From Phytohabitans sp036906915 (lineage in GTDB: Bacteria > Actinomycetota > Actinomycetes > Mycobacteriales > Micromonosporaceae): a stretch of 63,996 bases of DNA. Below, piece after piece: positions 35,846 to 44,487 of this stretch; position 1 is the first letter of the stretch, and the number at the start of each line of letters is the position of its first letter. Location of the stretch: assembly GCF_036906915.1 (NCBI RefSeq), contig NZ_JBAKHX010000043.1, forward strand, positions 1 through 63,996. The letters run 5' to 3'. A program made the position numbers and the translations under genes. The notes under the pieces are model-generated. The model was not told the origin of the DNA. It searched no databases and saw only the letters and a list, made by a program, of their open reading frames with translations.

Positions 35846-37051
35846 TCAGCCGGTTGAGTCGGGCGTGGGCACCACGAGCGCCACCTCGAACCCGCCCTCG
35901 GGGTGCGGACCGGCGGTGAGCGTTCCGCCGTAGAGCCTGGCTCGTTCCCGCATGCCGTTGATGCCCTGCCCGGACGACACGCGGCGGGGCTCGATGCCGC
36001 CGCGACGCCGTCCGTCGTCCACGACGCGTACGGTGAGCCGGTCGTCGCCGTACGCCAGGGTGATGCTGACGCCAGCCGGCGCGGCGTGCTTGAGCACGTT
36101 CGTCAGGCTCTCCTGGACCACCCGGTAGACGCAGGTGTCCAGGCCCGGTGCGAGTCGCCGCGGCTGCCCGGTCACCGCGACGGTCACCGGCACGCCGGCA
36201 CCGCGTACCCGCTCGACCAGGTCGTCCAGGCGGGCCAGGCCGGGCGCGGGCGCGTACGGCTCGCCCGGCGCCCGGCCATCTTCGCTCGTCGACTCCGCGC
36301 CGGGCCGCAGCACCGCCAGCATCCGGCGCAGCTCCTCCAGCGCCTCGCCGCTGGTCTGGAGCACGGTGGCGATGGAGGAGCGGGCCGTGTCCCGGTCGTT
36401 GTCGAGCACGTACTGCGCCAGTCCGGCCTGGACCGACACCACCGACATGTGGTGCGCCACCACGTCGTGCAGCTCCCGGGCGATACGCAGCCGCTCCTCC
36501 ACGACCGCCCGCCGGGCCTTGTCCTCCTGCTCGGCCGCGAGCCGGTCGGCCAGGCGGGCCAGTTCGACGCCACGCTGCTCGAACAGCTGGGTGTTGTACC
36601 CGAACCGGGTAACCACCGCCATCCACACCACCGCCTGGGCAAGCGCCACGACCGGGGTAGTGGGTGTGGCGTAGAGCCAGACGCCGCATCCGAACGCCGC
36701 CATGGCGGCGGTGATACGCGGCGGCCGTAGCGCCGCCACCGTGTAGAGGGCGAGCAGCACACCCGGGCTGTTCACCACCGCCCAGTATCCCAAGTGGACG
36801 TAGAGCGCCCAGACCGCGCAGTAGAACACGGTGACGGTGACCGGCAGGAACTGCCGCGCCACCAGGGAGGCGGTCGCCACGCACGTGAGCGCGACTGCCA
36901 TCGCATCGAACGGGCGCACCCCGGCAGGCGGTTGCTGGGTGCCGATCAGCAGGCTGACCGTGCCGGTCGCCACGGCCAGCCCCAGGTCCACCAGCAGGTG
37001 ATGGCGAGCGCCGAACCGCCGCAGGCCGTTCAGCGCGGCGGCGCCCCTCAT
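35846..37051 (-). CDS. NarL/DesK-type membrane histidine kinase
   Basis: About 401 residues from the ATG at 37051; a TTG at 37204 overlapping the upstream stop (TTGA) would extend it by an Arg-rich region and fit the operon's coupling pattern. Several membrane helices (about 15-140) precede a HisKA_3 dimer domain with the phospho-His in RIARELHDVVAHH and a GHKL ATPase domain (VVDDGRRRGG and GQGINGMRERARLYGG). It lies downstream of three coupled envelope genes. The response regulator at 40172 is the probable partner. Confidence 0.85.
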   Translation of the reverse strand: MRGAAALNGLRRFGARHHLLVDLGLAVATGTVSLLIGTQQPPAGVRPFDAMAVALTCVATASLVARQFLPVTVTVFYCAVWALYVHLGYWAVVNSPGVLLALYTVAALRPPRITAAMAAFGCGVWLYATPTTPVVALAQAVVWMAVVTRFGYNTQLFEQRGVELARLADRLAAEQEDKARRAVVEERLRIARELHDVVAHHMSVVSVQAGLAQYVLDNDRDTARSSIATVLQTSGEALEELRRMLAVLRPGAESTSEDGRAPGEPYAPAPGLARLDDLVERVRGAGVPVTVAVTGQPRRLAPGLDTCVYRVVQESLTNVLKHAAPAGVSITLAYGDDRLTVRVVDDGRRRGGIEPRRVSSGQGINGMRERARLYGGTLTAGPHPEGGFEVALVVPTPDSTG

Positions 37052-37200
37052 CCGCCACCGGCCGGCGTAGCGGGTGGCGGCGGGATCGGTGCGGGCATGG
37101 CCGGCACGGTAGCCCAACGGCGAGCGGCGGATCCACTGGGCCGGTTTGCCAGCCGCGCGGGACTCCGCCGCCACGCGGCCGCCGCGCCGGCCGATGCCGC

Positions 37201-38007
37201 TCAACTGGCGGGCATCGCCCTGATGTGGTGCGGCTTCAGGCTCACCAGGAGGGTGACGCCGCCGATCGTGGTCACGTTGTCGGAGTCGACGTTCTTGGCG
37301 CCCCAGTCCTGCGCCTGCTGGCGCAGCTCCGGCTTGTCCTCGAACACCTTGTAGCCAAACCCGGAGAACAGCGACCTGCAGTAGTTGGCGCCTGGATCGA
37401 ACCGGCAGAACGCCGCGACGTAGCGCACGTGCGTGTCGTCGTCGTACTCAATGTGGACGGACACCTCGAGGCTGAGTTCGCCGGGGCCTTCGCAGTCCAG
37501 CCGCTGCTTGGCGCCGCTCGCCTCCGCCTTCGCCGCGGCCGCGCAGGTGTACGAGTTCTCCTTCTTGAGCCAGTCGTCGGCCAGCGCGCGGACCGTGACG
37601 CCGGGCAGGTACCGCTGGTCGCCATGGGGAAAATCGGCCGCCATCGCCGGTGGCGTGGTGGGCCCGGTCGGCTCGACCCAGAGGTACCCGGCGAGGACGC
37701 CGGCGGTGCCGCCCGGGCACGCGCCGAGAAGCAGCGCGCTCACCGCGATCAGGACCGCGACCACCTTGCCCGGCCGGCGCCGGCCCTTGGCCCGCGGCGC
37801 CGCGCCCGGCGGCATGAGGTGCGGTGCGGGTGGAGACGGCGGCGGGAACTGCGGCGACGGGCTCATCGGCGGCGGGGCGAGCGGCGGTGGGAAGGGCGGC
37901 GGCGCCGGGGCGGCAGCCGGCTGGGGCACGGACCGCCAGGCGGTACCGTCCCACCAGGACAGACCGTCGGGTGACCGCTCGCCAATCCGCGGTGCGTGCC
38001 CGCTCAT
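37201..38007 (-). CDS. Proline-rich membrane-anchored protein
   Basis: 268 residues: a DUF2510-like WW-type start (GLSWWDGTAWRSVPQ), a long Pro-rich cytosolic segment, one membrane helix (about 80-105) and an extracellular domain with four Cys. ATG overlaps the upstream stop (ATGA). Third gene of the four-gene sensor operon. The extracellular domain is unfamiliar and may sense or bind an envelope signal. Confidence 0.7.
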   Translation of the reverse strand: MSGHAPRIGERSPDGLSWWDGTAWRSVPQPAAAPAPPPFPPPLAPPPMSPSPQFPPPSPPAPHLMPPGAAPRAKGRRRPGKVVAVLIAVSALLLGACPGGTAGVLAGYLWVEPTGPTTPPAMAADFPHGDQRYLPGVTVRALADDWLKKENSYTCAAAAKAEASGAKQRLDCEGPGELSLEVSVHIEYDDDTHVRYVAAFCRFDPGANYCRSLFSGFGYKVFEDKPELRQQAQDWGAKNVDSDNVTTIGGVTLLVSLKPHHIRAMPAS

Positions 38008-38606
38008 CTCAACTCCGCCATGACGCGAATCTCCAGGTTCCTGGCTTCCTCAACGGTTATCTCGTACCGGTAACCACCGATCGTCGCCTGCGCGCTCTCC
38101 AGCTTCTCCACCTTCTCGGTGATCCATCCCTCGATCTGTCCGACCAGCGTGGGGTCGTCCCCGTACGGCAGCGCGGCGAACCAGAACAGGTACGCGAGCC
38201 TCCCCGGGGTCACCTCACGGCCTTCCGGGGACCAGACAGACACGTTCATGTCGGCGATCAGGCCATCCCACACGGCCAGCAGTGCCTGGTACTTGGTCTC
38301 GCCGATGGCGAGCGTGCAGACCCTGGCGCCCTGCTCCTGCTCGGCACACTCGTGCCCGCGTTGGGTGAGGGCGTCGACCACGGTCGCCGCCTTCAGCGAC
38401 GGGATGCACCGCTGGAGGGTGCCGCAGTTTGCGCTGGTCCGGGCCTTCTCCTGGCCACCGATCACGAGGTATCCGGCGATCCCGGCGCCGGCCAGCCCCA
38501 CCACCGCCGCGACGGCGCCGACCAGCAGTACCCGCCGCCAGCTCAGGCCGCCGCGCCGGTCCGGCGCCGTGCCGGCGCCCACGGGGGGCGTGGGTTCGGT
38601 GGTCAT
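38004..38606 (-). CDS. Membrane-anchored hypothetical protein
   Basis: 200 residues from the ATG at 38606, overlapping the upstream stop (ATGA). One helix (about 24-45) is followed by an extracellular domain with four cysteines (NCGTLQRCIP and HECAEQ...RVCTLA). No family recognised. Tight coupling with a metallopeptidase-like lipoprotein and histidine kinase suggests a signalling accessory role. Confidence 0.7.
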   Translation of the reverse strand: MTTEPTPPVGAGTAPDRRGGLSWRRVLLVGAVAAVVGLAGAGIAGYLVIGGQEKARTSANCGTLQRCIPSLKAATVVDALTQRGHECAEQEQGARVCTLAIGETKYQALLAVWDGLIADMNVSVWSPEGREVTPGRLAYLFWFAALPYGDDPTLVGQIEGWITEKVEKLESAQATIGGYRYEITVEEARNLEIRVMAELR

Positions 38607-39970
38607 GCGCCGCTCCTGACGAAAGCCGACCACTGCTGATAGAACGTCGTGGCGCTCATACCGAGCACACGCCGGCAGATCCCATCGAACGCCGGCAGTC
38701 GGGTGTCCCCGCCACCTTCCAGGTTGCCGTAGCCGATGACCTTGGCGTAGAACTCCACCGCCGCGGCCCGGCCCTTGGCCCGCTCGGCGAACCGGAACGC
38801 CGCGGCCGACAGCGAGTAGTTGAAGGCGCGATCCTCGCCGTAGAAATCATCCGTGCGGGGCAATCGGCCCTGGAACTTGCCGGCCGCCAGGCCTTGCGAC
38901 AGACCGACGCGATAGCCGGACCCGTCCATGTGGGCGGCGAAACCCTCCACCGCCCACCTGGCGGCCCCGGCCACGAAGCTGTCGGTCTCCATGGCGCGCG
39001 AGGTCACCGCGTGGATCAGCTCGTGCCGCATCACCCGGCGTGGATCGTTGCCGACCTTCTCGCTGTTCGCCAGGTTGCACACGATCCGGGCCCCGGCGTA
39101 CTGATCCTGGTAGATCTGGCCGCCGTTGCGGACGCCGCGCTGCTGCATCTGAACGCCTTCGACCTCGGGCTTGAAGTTGCCGGTGACACCGAGGCTGAAC
39201 CAATTCTTGTAATTCTCCGCGTCCCTGGTCAGGAACAGCACATGGCCGGGGAAGCGCGGTCGGTCGCCCCAGAACGCTTCCACCGACCGCGCCTCGGGTC
39301 CCGCCACGCCGACGTACCGGTCCAGATCTGGCACGCTGGCGTCGGCGGCCAGGCACACGTTGTCCGCGTACACCACCTTCAGCGGTGTCAGCAGCCACGG
39401 CGCGTCCGCCGACAGGAAGTAGCTGGCTTTGAGCTCCTTGTAGTTCTGTCGCGTGATCGGCAGGATCTCGACGATCACCAGCTTGCCGTTCCGCTGGGCC
39501 ACCGAGTAGCGGTGCGACCCGGCCGGGGAGACCCCGCCCGGCGCGGCGTCGGCGTTGAGCTGGATCACCTCGTGCACCGGCATGAAGCGGTACGCCTCGT
39601 CCTCGGCGGGCGTCGGGGATGCCGACTCGGTCAGGTACCGGAAAGCGCTCAGCTTGAACTGCCGCAGGTTGGCGAAGAACATCTTCTGCTGGGCGATCAG
39701 CTTGCTGTTGCCCTGGTCCAGGTCGGCGAGGAACCCGGCCTCGTCACCCGCCTGCATCGCCTTCGCCCGGCGGTCCAGCATGGTTTGCAGAGCCCGGGTG
39801 GTCGGCTCGCCCGAAGACGGCCCCCTCGACTCCTGGATGGTGGGCCGCTCCGACCCACCGCAGCCGGCCACCGCCAGCCCGGCGGTAGCCAGGCCCGCCC
39901 CCGTCAACACCGCACGTCTCGACCACCGTACGCCACATCCCCCAGCGTCCGGCCGATGCCACTCCCCCAC
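38603..39970 (-). CDS. Exported metallopeptidase-like protein with HELIH motif
   Basis: 455 residues from a GTG at 39970. The leader has WSRRAVLTGAG (Tat-like) and a lipobox-like LAVAGCGG, implying a Tat-exported lipoprotein. The central part is unrecognised; residues near 325 read RHELIHAVTS, an HExxH zinc motif, with WAVEGFAAHMDG following at the spacing seen in gluzincins (Glu as third ligand). Peptidase activity is thus probable but unproven. First gene of an operon ending in a histidine kinase. Confidence 0.78.
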   Translation of the reverse strand: MGEWHRPDAGGCGVRWSRRAVLTGAGLATAGLAVAGCGGSERPTIQESRGPSSGEPTTRALQTMLDRRAKAMQAGDEAGFLADLDQGNSKLIAQQKMFFANLRQFKLSAFRYLTESASPTPAEDEAYRFMPVHEVIQLNADAAPGGVSPAGSHRYSVAQRNGKLVIVEILPITRQNYKELKASYFLSADAPWLLTPLKVVYADNVCLAADASVPDLDRYVGVAGPEARSVEAFWGDRPRFPGHVLFLTRDAENYKNWFSLGVTGNFKPEVEGVQMQQRGVRNGGQIYQDQYAGARIVCNLANSEKVGNDPRRVMRHELIHAVTSRAMETDSFVAGAARWAVEGFAAHMDGSGYRVGLSQGLAAGKFQGRLPRTDDFYGEDRAFNYSLSAAAFRFAERAKGRAAAVEFYAKVIGYGNLEGGGDTRLPAFDGICRRVLGMSATTFYQQWSAFVRSGA

Positions 39971-40087
39971 GTACCCCGTCCTCCCCAGTACCCGAGTTCA
40001 CCACGCCGCGGGACCGCGCATGGCCTGGAAAAACCTAGGCCAGCACGGCGATCCGGGCATCCAGCGTCGGGTTGAACTCCACATGCG

Positions 40088-40127
40088 ACCACCGCGGTAT
40101 CGACGGGGGCCTACAACCACCGCGGTA
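40088..40127. promoter_or_regulatory. Two ACCGCGGT palindromes in divergent promoter
   Basis: ACCACCGCGGTA occurs at 40088-40099 and 40116-40127, 28 bases apart. Each contains the self-complementary ACCGCGGT. They lie between the metallopeptidase-kinase operon and the response regulator gene, a natural place for response-regulator binding. Confidence 0.6.
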
Positions 40128-40171
40128 CGCCGACGTCCACCCGGTGGTGCGGATGGCCTAAGCTCTGCGCC

Positions 40172-40933
40172 GTGCCGAACGCCACCGGAGATCACGTCGA
40201 GGTGCCTGGGAACGCGGCGGCCGGTACGGGCGACGGCCTGCGGGTGCTCGTGGTCGACGACCAGATCCTGATCCGGGCCGGCCTGGTGGCCCTGCTGAAC
40301 GCGGCGCCCGGCATAGAGGTGGTCGGCGAGGCGTCCGACGGGGAGCGTGCCGTGACGCTGTGCGCGGCAACGCGGCCGGACGTGGTGCTGATGGACATCC
40401 GGATGCCCGGCGACGGCGGGATCGCCGCGACGCGACGCATCCTCGCCGCTGGCCGGGAGCGGCCACCCCGGGTCATCGTGCTTACCACGTTCGACCTGGA
40501 CGAGTACGTCTACGACGCGCTGCGCGCCGGAGCCAGCGGCTTCCTACTCAAGGACACGCCGCCGGAGCGCCTGCTGGCGGCCATCGCCACGGTGGCCGCC
40601 GGGGACATGCTGTTCGCGCCGAGCGTGGTGCGCCGCCTGATCGGGGCGTACGCCGGGCGCGCGGCGCCCGCGGCCGGCGCCGGAACGGAACTGGACGGGC
40701 TAACCGGCCGCGAGGTGGACGTGCTGACGCTGGTCGGTAAAGGGATGTCCAACATGGAGATCGCCGAGCAGTTGACCATCGCCGAGGCCACGGTGAAGAC
40801 GCACGTCAATCGCACGATGGCCAAGCTGGGCATCACCAGCCGTGCCCAGGCGGTCGTCGTCGCGTACGAGTCGGGGTTGGTCACCCCGCGGCGCACCGAT
40901 CCCGCTAAGGCGGAGTCGGAATCCCCGCATTGA
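40172..40933 (+). CDS. NarL/LuxR-family response regulator
   Basis: 253 residues from a GTG. Receiver domain acids Asp29-Asp30, phospho-acceptor Asp75 (VVLMDIRMPG) and Lys in FLLKDT are present. The C-terminal LuxR helix-turn-helix is LTGREVDVLTLVGKGMS to ITSRAQAVVVAYE. Divergent from the four-gene operon that ends in a HisKA_3 kinase, its probable partner. The FN3-CBM3 gene follows almost immediately. Confidence 0.92.
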   Translation: MPNATGDHVEVPGNAAAGTGDGLRVLVVDDQILIRAGLVALLNAAPGIEVVGEASDGERAVTLCAATRPDVVLMDIRMPGDGGIAATRRILAAGRERPPRVIVLTTFDLDEYVYDALRAGASGFLLKDTPPERLLAAIATVAAGDMLFAPSVVRRLIGAYAGRAAPAAGAGTELDGLTGREVDVLTLVGKGMSNMEIAEQLTIAEATVKTHVNRTMAKLGITSRAQAVVVAYESGLVTPRRTDPAKAESESPH

Positions 40934-40965
40934 TAAACGTACATGTGGTCAATACCATCCTCGGC

Positions 40966-41871
40966 ATGCGTGCCCGCCGCGTCACCGCCGTCACCCTCCT
41001 CGCCGCGCTGCTGAGCCTGCTCGCCGTCGACGTCGCCCGGGCCGACGATCCGCCGAGGCTGACCACCCCTGGTGTCCCGGTCGTGCTGGCCAACGAGCCG
41101 CACGCCCTCACCTTGACCTGGGCGCCCGCGAACTGGGCCACCGACCCGCCCGGCGAGGACCCGATCATCTACGAGGTGCGGGCACTGCTCGGCGCGAACG
41201 TCTATCGCAACCTCGGCAGCACGAGCGCTACCACCCTCACTGTGACCGACCTGGCACCCGGCACCGAGTACCGGATCGCGATCGGCGCGTACGCGATCAA
41301 CGCCTACTCCGACAACTCGCCCGAGATCAACCTCCGCACCGCGTACGGCCGGGCGAAGGTCAGCTACCTCAACCTGGACTGGTCCCCGGCGAACAACCAG
41401 ATCCATTACGCACTCCAGATCGTCAACACCGGCAACGAGCCGCTCGATCTCAACCACGTCCTGGTGCGCTACCACCTGACCTTCGAGGGCGGCAACACCG
41501 ACCTGGTGCTGAACTGCGACTGGGCGGCGCTCGGCTGCGACCGGGTCCGGCGTACCCTGCAGTACTTTCCGCCGCCCGCGCCACCGCCGCCGCCCAGCGG
41601 GCCGAGCGGCACACCGACGCCGACGCCGACCGCCTTTCCCCCACCAGGTACGCCGATCCCGGGTTGGGTGGAGCTGACCATCCCCGGTGCGGTCCTCGCC
41701 CCCGGCGCCTCATCCGGACCGATCTTCCTGCGCTTCCACCGGCAGAGCTGGAGCGCCATCAACGAGCGTGACGACCGAAGCTGGCGGGCCGCCACCGGCG
41801 CATGGGTCGAGAACGGCCGGATCACTCTCGACCTCGACGGGGTGCGCGAGTTCGGCGACACGTCCTCCTGA
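40966..41871 (+). CDS. Secreted FN3-CBM3 protein
   Basis: 301 residues from the ATG at 40966, selected because a signal peptide follows (RRVTAVTLLAALLSLL, cut near VARADD). An FN3 domain (about 35-130) is followed by a CBM3-type cellulose-binding module (VSYLNLDWSPANNQIHYALQ), interrupted by a Pro-rich insert. No catalytic domain is present. It follows the response regulator by about 30 bases and may be in its regulon. Probable role: attachment to or scaffold on plant polymers. Confidence 0.8.
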   Translation: MRARRVTAVTLLAALLSLLAVDVARADDPPRLTTPGVPVVLANEPHALTLTWAPANWATDPPGEDPIIYEVRALLGANVYRNLGSTSATTLTVTDLAPGTEYRIAIGAYAINAYSDNSPEINLRTAYGRAKVSYLNLDWSPANNQIHYALQIVNTGNEPLDLNHVLVRYHLTFEGGNTDLVLNCDWAALGCDRVRRTLQYFPPPAPPPPPSGPSGTPTPTPTAFPPPGTPIPGWVELTIPGAVLAPGASSGPIFLRFHRQSWSAINERDDRSWRAATGAWVENGRITLDLDGVREFGDTSS

Positions 41872-42147
41872 GCGGCGCGGCCGTCCCGATCACTATCGAC
41901 GACCGGCCCTTCGGAGTGCTGGGGACTCAAGGTGAGACCGCATCACGCGTGGAGCCATGCATGGAGCTATTCGACGTCCAGTAGGCGGAGCAGGCTGCTA
42001 CGAGGACTCCACGTCGGGCGGTGCCCATGCCGGCGCCGCACCCTCGAGCATGATGCCCCGAAACAGTCTTTGCGTCTATCGATTCTTTCTGACACACTGC
42101 AATATCGGTCTATATCGATGCCGATGCCTCTGCGTGAAGGAGTGCTC

Positions 42148-43587
42148 ATGAGTCGGTTGCTGAGGCTTTCGGTCATGCCGGTGGCGGCGGTGCTGGCCGC
42201 CGCCGGTGTGGTGCTCGCGCCGAGCGCCCACGCGCAGTCGGCGCGGTACGAGGCGGAGAACGCCGCATGCGAGGGCACGATCGAGTCGAACTACTCCGGA
42301 TTCTCCGGCAGCGGCTTCTGCAATCCCCCCAACCGGGTAGGAGTCGGGGTGCAGTTCACCGTGCACGCCGGCAGCCCCGGCACCTTCACGATTGGCGTCA
42401 AGTACGCGAACGGGACCGGCATCAACCGGCCGGCGGTGCTCAGCGCCAACGGCACCGTGGTCCAGTCGGGAGTGCCCTTCGAGCCCACCGGCGCCTGGAG
42501 CCACTGGGCGATCACAACAGTCTCGGTGCCCGTGCAGTCGGGAAGCAACACGATCCGGCTCGCGGCCGCCACTGCCGACGGCCTGGCGAACATCGACTAC
42601 CTCGAAGCGGCGAGAGCCGGCAGCAGCACCCTGCCGTCGCGTTTCCAGTGGAGCTCCACCGAGCAGCTGATCGCGCCGAAACCGGACGCCACTCACAACA
42701 TCGTGTCCGTGAAGGACCCGTCGGTGGTATACCACAACGGCAGATACCACGTGTTCGTCAGCGTCGTGAACACCAATCAGTCCTACAGCCTGGCGTACCT
42801 GAACTTCACCGACTGGTCGCAGGCCGACGACGCGCAGCTGCACTTCCTCGACACGACCGCGATCGGCACCGGTTACAAGGCGGCGCCACAGGTGTTCTAC
42901 TTCGCGCCGCAGCAGCGGTGGTATCTGATCTACCAGATCGGCAACAACGTGGCCTACTCGACGACCTCGGACATCGGCAATCCGCGGTCGTGGAGCTCGC
43001 CCACGCGGTTCTACTCGGGCACGCCGCGGATCGTCCTGGACAACATGGGCAACGGCCAGTGGCTGGACTTCTGGATCATCTGCGACACCGTGAACTGCCA
43101 CATGTACTCCTCCGACGACAACGGCCAGCTGTACCGCGCACAGACCACGGTGGCGAACTTCCCGAACGGCTTCTCCAACCCGGTCATCGCCATGCAGGAC
43201 TCCAACAAGTTCTGGCTGTTCGAGGGCGTCAACGTGTACCGACTGGGCGCCGCGAACGAGTACCTGCTGCTGGTCGAGGCCATCGGCGAAGGCCGCCGGA
43301 TGTTCCGATCCTGGACCGCCTCGAGCGCCTCCGGACCCTGGACCCCGCTGGCCGACACCAAGGAGAACCCGTTCGCCCGCCACAACAACGTCACCCACGA
43401 AGGCAGCGACTGGACGAACGACTTCAGCCATGGCGAGATGATCCGCAGCGGCATCGACCAGAACCTGGTCATCAGCCCCTGCAAGCTGCGGTTCCTGTAC
43501 CAGGGCATGAACCCCAACTCGACCGGCCCGTACAACCTCCTGCCCTGGCGGCTGGGCCTGCTGAGGCAGACCAACTCCAGCTGCTGA
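42148..43587 (+). CDS. Secreted arabinofuranosidase, GH62, with CBM
   Basis: 479 residues from the ATG at 42148 (GAAGGAG upstream). Signal peptide cut near SAHAQS; CBM6/35-like module (about 30-155); GH62 five-bladed propeller to the end. The candidate base is Asp190 (VKDPSVVYH) and candidate acid is Glu359 (LFEGVNVYR). It would remove arabinose side chains from arabinoxylan outside the cell. A TATCGGT core (42103-42109) like the LacI operator lies upstream but without the full palindrome. Confidence 0.93.
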   Translation: MSRLLRLSVMPVAAVLAAAGVVLAPSAHAQSARYEAENAACEGTIESNYSGFSGSGFCNPPNRVGVGVQFTVHAGSPGTFTIGVKYANGTGINRPAVLSANGTVVQSGVPFEPTGAWSHWAITTVSVPVQSGSNTIRLAAATADGLANIDYLEAARAGSSTLPSRFQWSSTEQLIAPKPDATHNIVSVKDPSVVYHNGRYHVFVSVVNTNQSYSLAYLNFTDWSQADDAQLHFLDTTAIGTGYKAAPQVFYFAPQQRWYLIYQIGNNVAYSTTSDIGNPRSWSSPTRFYSGTPRIVLDNMGNGQWLDFWIICDTVNCHMYSSDDNGQLYRAQTTVANFPNGFSNPVIAMQDSNKFWLFEGVNVYRLGAANEYLLLVEAIGEGRRMFRSWTASSASGPWTPLADTKENPFARHNNVTHEGSDWTNDFSHGEMIRSGIDQNLVISPCKLRFLYQGMNPNSTGPYNLLPWRLGLLRQTNSSC

Positions 43588-43628
43588 CGCGGTCTGGTCG
43601 ATACATCGATGGAGGGAGCACTGATGTC

Positions 43629-43646
43629 TCCCCATCTCGTTGGGGA
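43629..43646. terminator. Hairpin after GH62 gene
   Basis: TCCCCA (43629-43634) and TGGGGA (43641-43646) form a 6-bp stem with a 6-base loop, 42 bases after the GH62 stop. No T-run follows, so termination is tentative. Confidence 0.45.
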
Positions 43647-43742
43647 TGACCCTGGCTGGATGGACCATTCCCGCCCGTCGGAAGTCAGCAAGGATGAACG
43701 GTCACGTGGCATGCGATGCCGCTGATTCAAGGGAGGCCCATC

Positions 43743-43853
43743 ATGCGCACCGTCAAACGACTCATCATCGTCGTAGCCGCCGCCGTGGCTACGTTGCTGG
43801 CCTGGCAAACCGCTGCCGCAGCGGCGTCGACGGTCGAGTACGCGCTGCTCTGA
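43743..43853 (+). CDS. 36-residue signal-peptide ORF, probably a truncated secreted gene
   Basis: GGGAGG lies six bases before an ATG that opens a textbook signal peptide (MRTVKRLIIVVAAAVATL) ending in ASTVEYALL and a TGA. Only about nine residues would remain after cleavage. It looks like the 5' end of a lost secreted enzyme, though a short secreted peptide cannot be excluded. Confidence 0.5.
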   Translation: MRTVKRLIIVVAAAVATLLAWQTAAAAASTVEYALL

Positions 43854-43944
43854 ACCGGCACCCTTACCTGCGGCGACCACAGCACGGTCTTGCGCGAAGG
43901 CCCGATACCCTCATCGCTGTCTCGGTGTACTGGATTCAGACAGA

Positions 43945-44334
43945 TCACTGACTTCGGCAAACATCTAAGATCGACCACCCATCCGGGTCACCGCCCCAGT
44001 TCGTCGAAACCGGGTTGAATACGTATTCGAACCAGGCCAGGCCGACCGCGAGGACCGATGTGATGATTACGCGGACGAAGCCGCCAGTGCGTGTGGTCCG
44101 CAGTTGCCGAGCGGTCGGCATGAGGACCGCGAGCAGTACCAGATTTATGAAGGCGAAGAACCCGGCGGTGAATCGGCCGGGTCCGTCGTAGTTGGAGATG
44201 AAGTACCGCCCGTCGGCGTCGTCCGGCGTGGCCGCGGCGTAGGCGGCGGAAGCGGTGTCGGCCACGCCGGCCCACCACAGCAGCGGACCGACCAGGACCA
44301 TCAACACCAGGAGCACCCACCGGCCGGCGACCAT
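43945..44334 (-). CDS. Three-TM hypothetical membrane protein
   Basis: 129 residues with three hydrophobic segments (about 5-30, 58-75 and 87-107) and an extracytoplasmic loop rich in Asp and Gly. No family recognised. ATG at 44334. Isolated gene between degraded sequence and an MBL-fold gene; function unknown. Confidence 0.6.
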   Translation of the reverse strand: MVAGRWVLLVLMVLVGPLLWWAGVADTASAAYAAATPDDADGRYFISNYDGPGRFTAGFFAFINLVLLAVLMPTARQLRTTRTGGFVRVIITSVLAVGLAWFEYVFNPVSTNWGGDPDGWSILDVCRSQ

Positions 44335-44487
44335 CGCCGGAGTCTACGGCGTGACAGCCTTTTTCGTCCGGCCCCTGCGTGCACACAAGGGCCACCACCT
44401 CGCCGGAACGTGCAGGCATCCGCTTACCCGCTACGGCGGTGTCTCATCGGCTAAATCAGGCAGCACTCGTTCGACGCGATAAGGCCA

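Noticed and set aside
40930..40966. TTG start at 40930 overlapping the response regulator stop
   Set aside because: It would place 12 residues before a clean signal peptide; the ATG at 40966 fits better.
42074..42119. CTATCGAT and CTATATCGAT motifs upstream of GH62 as a LacI operator
   Set aside because: They share only the TATCGGT core with the verified-looking operator at 19724 and lack the palindrome; kept only as a weak note.
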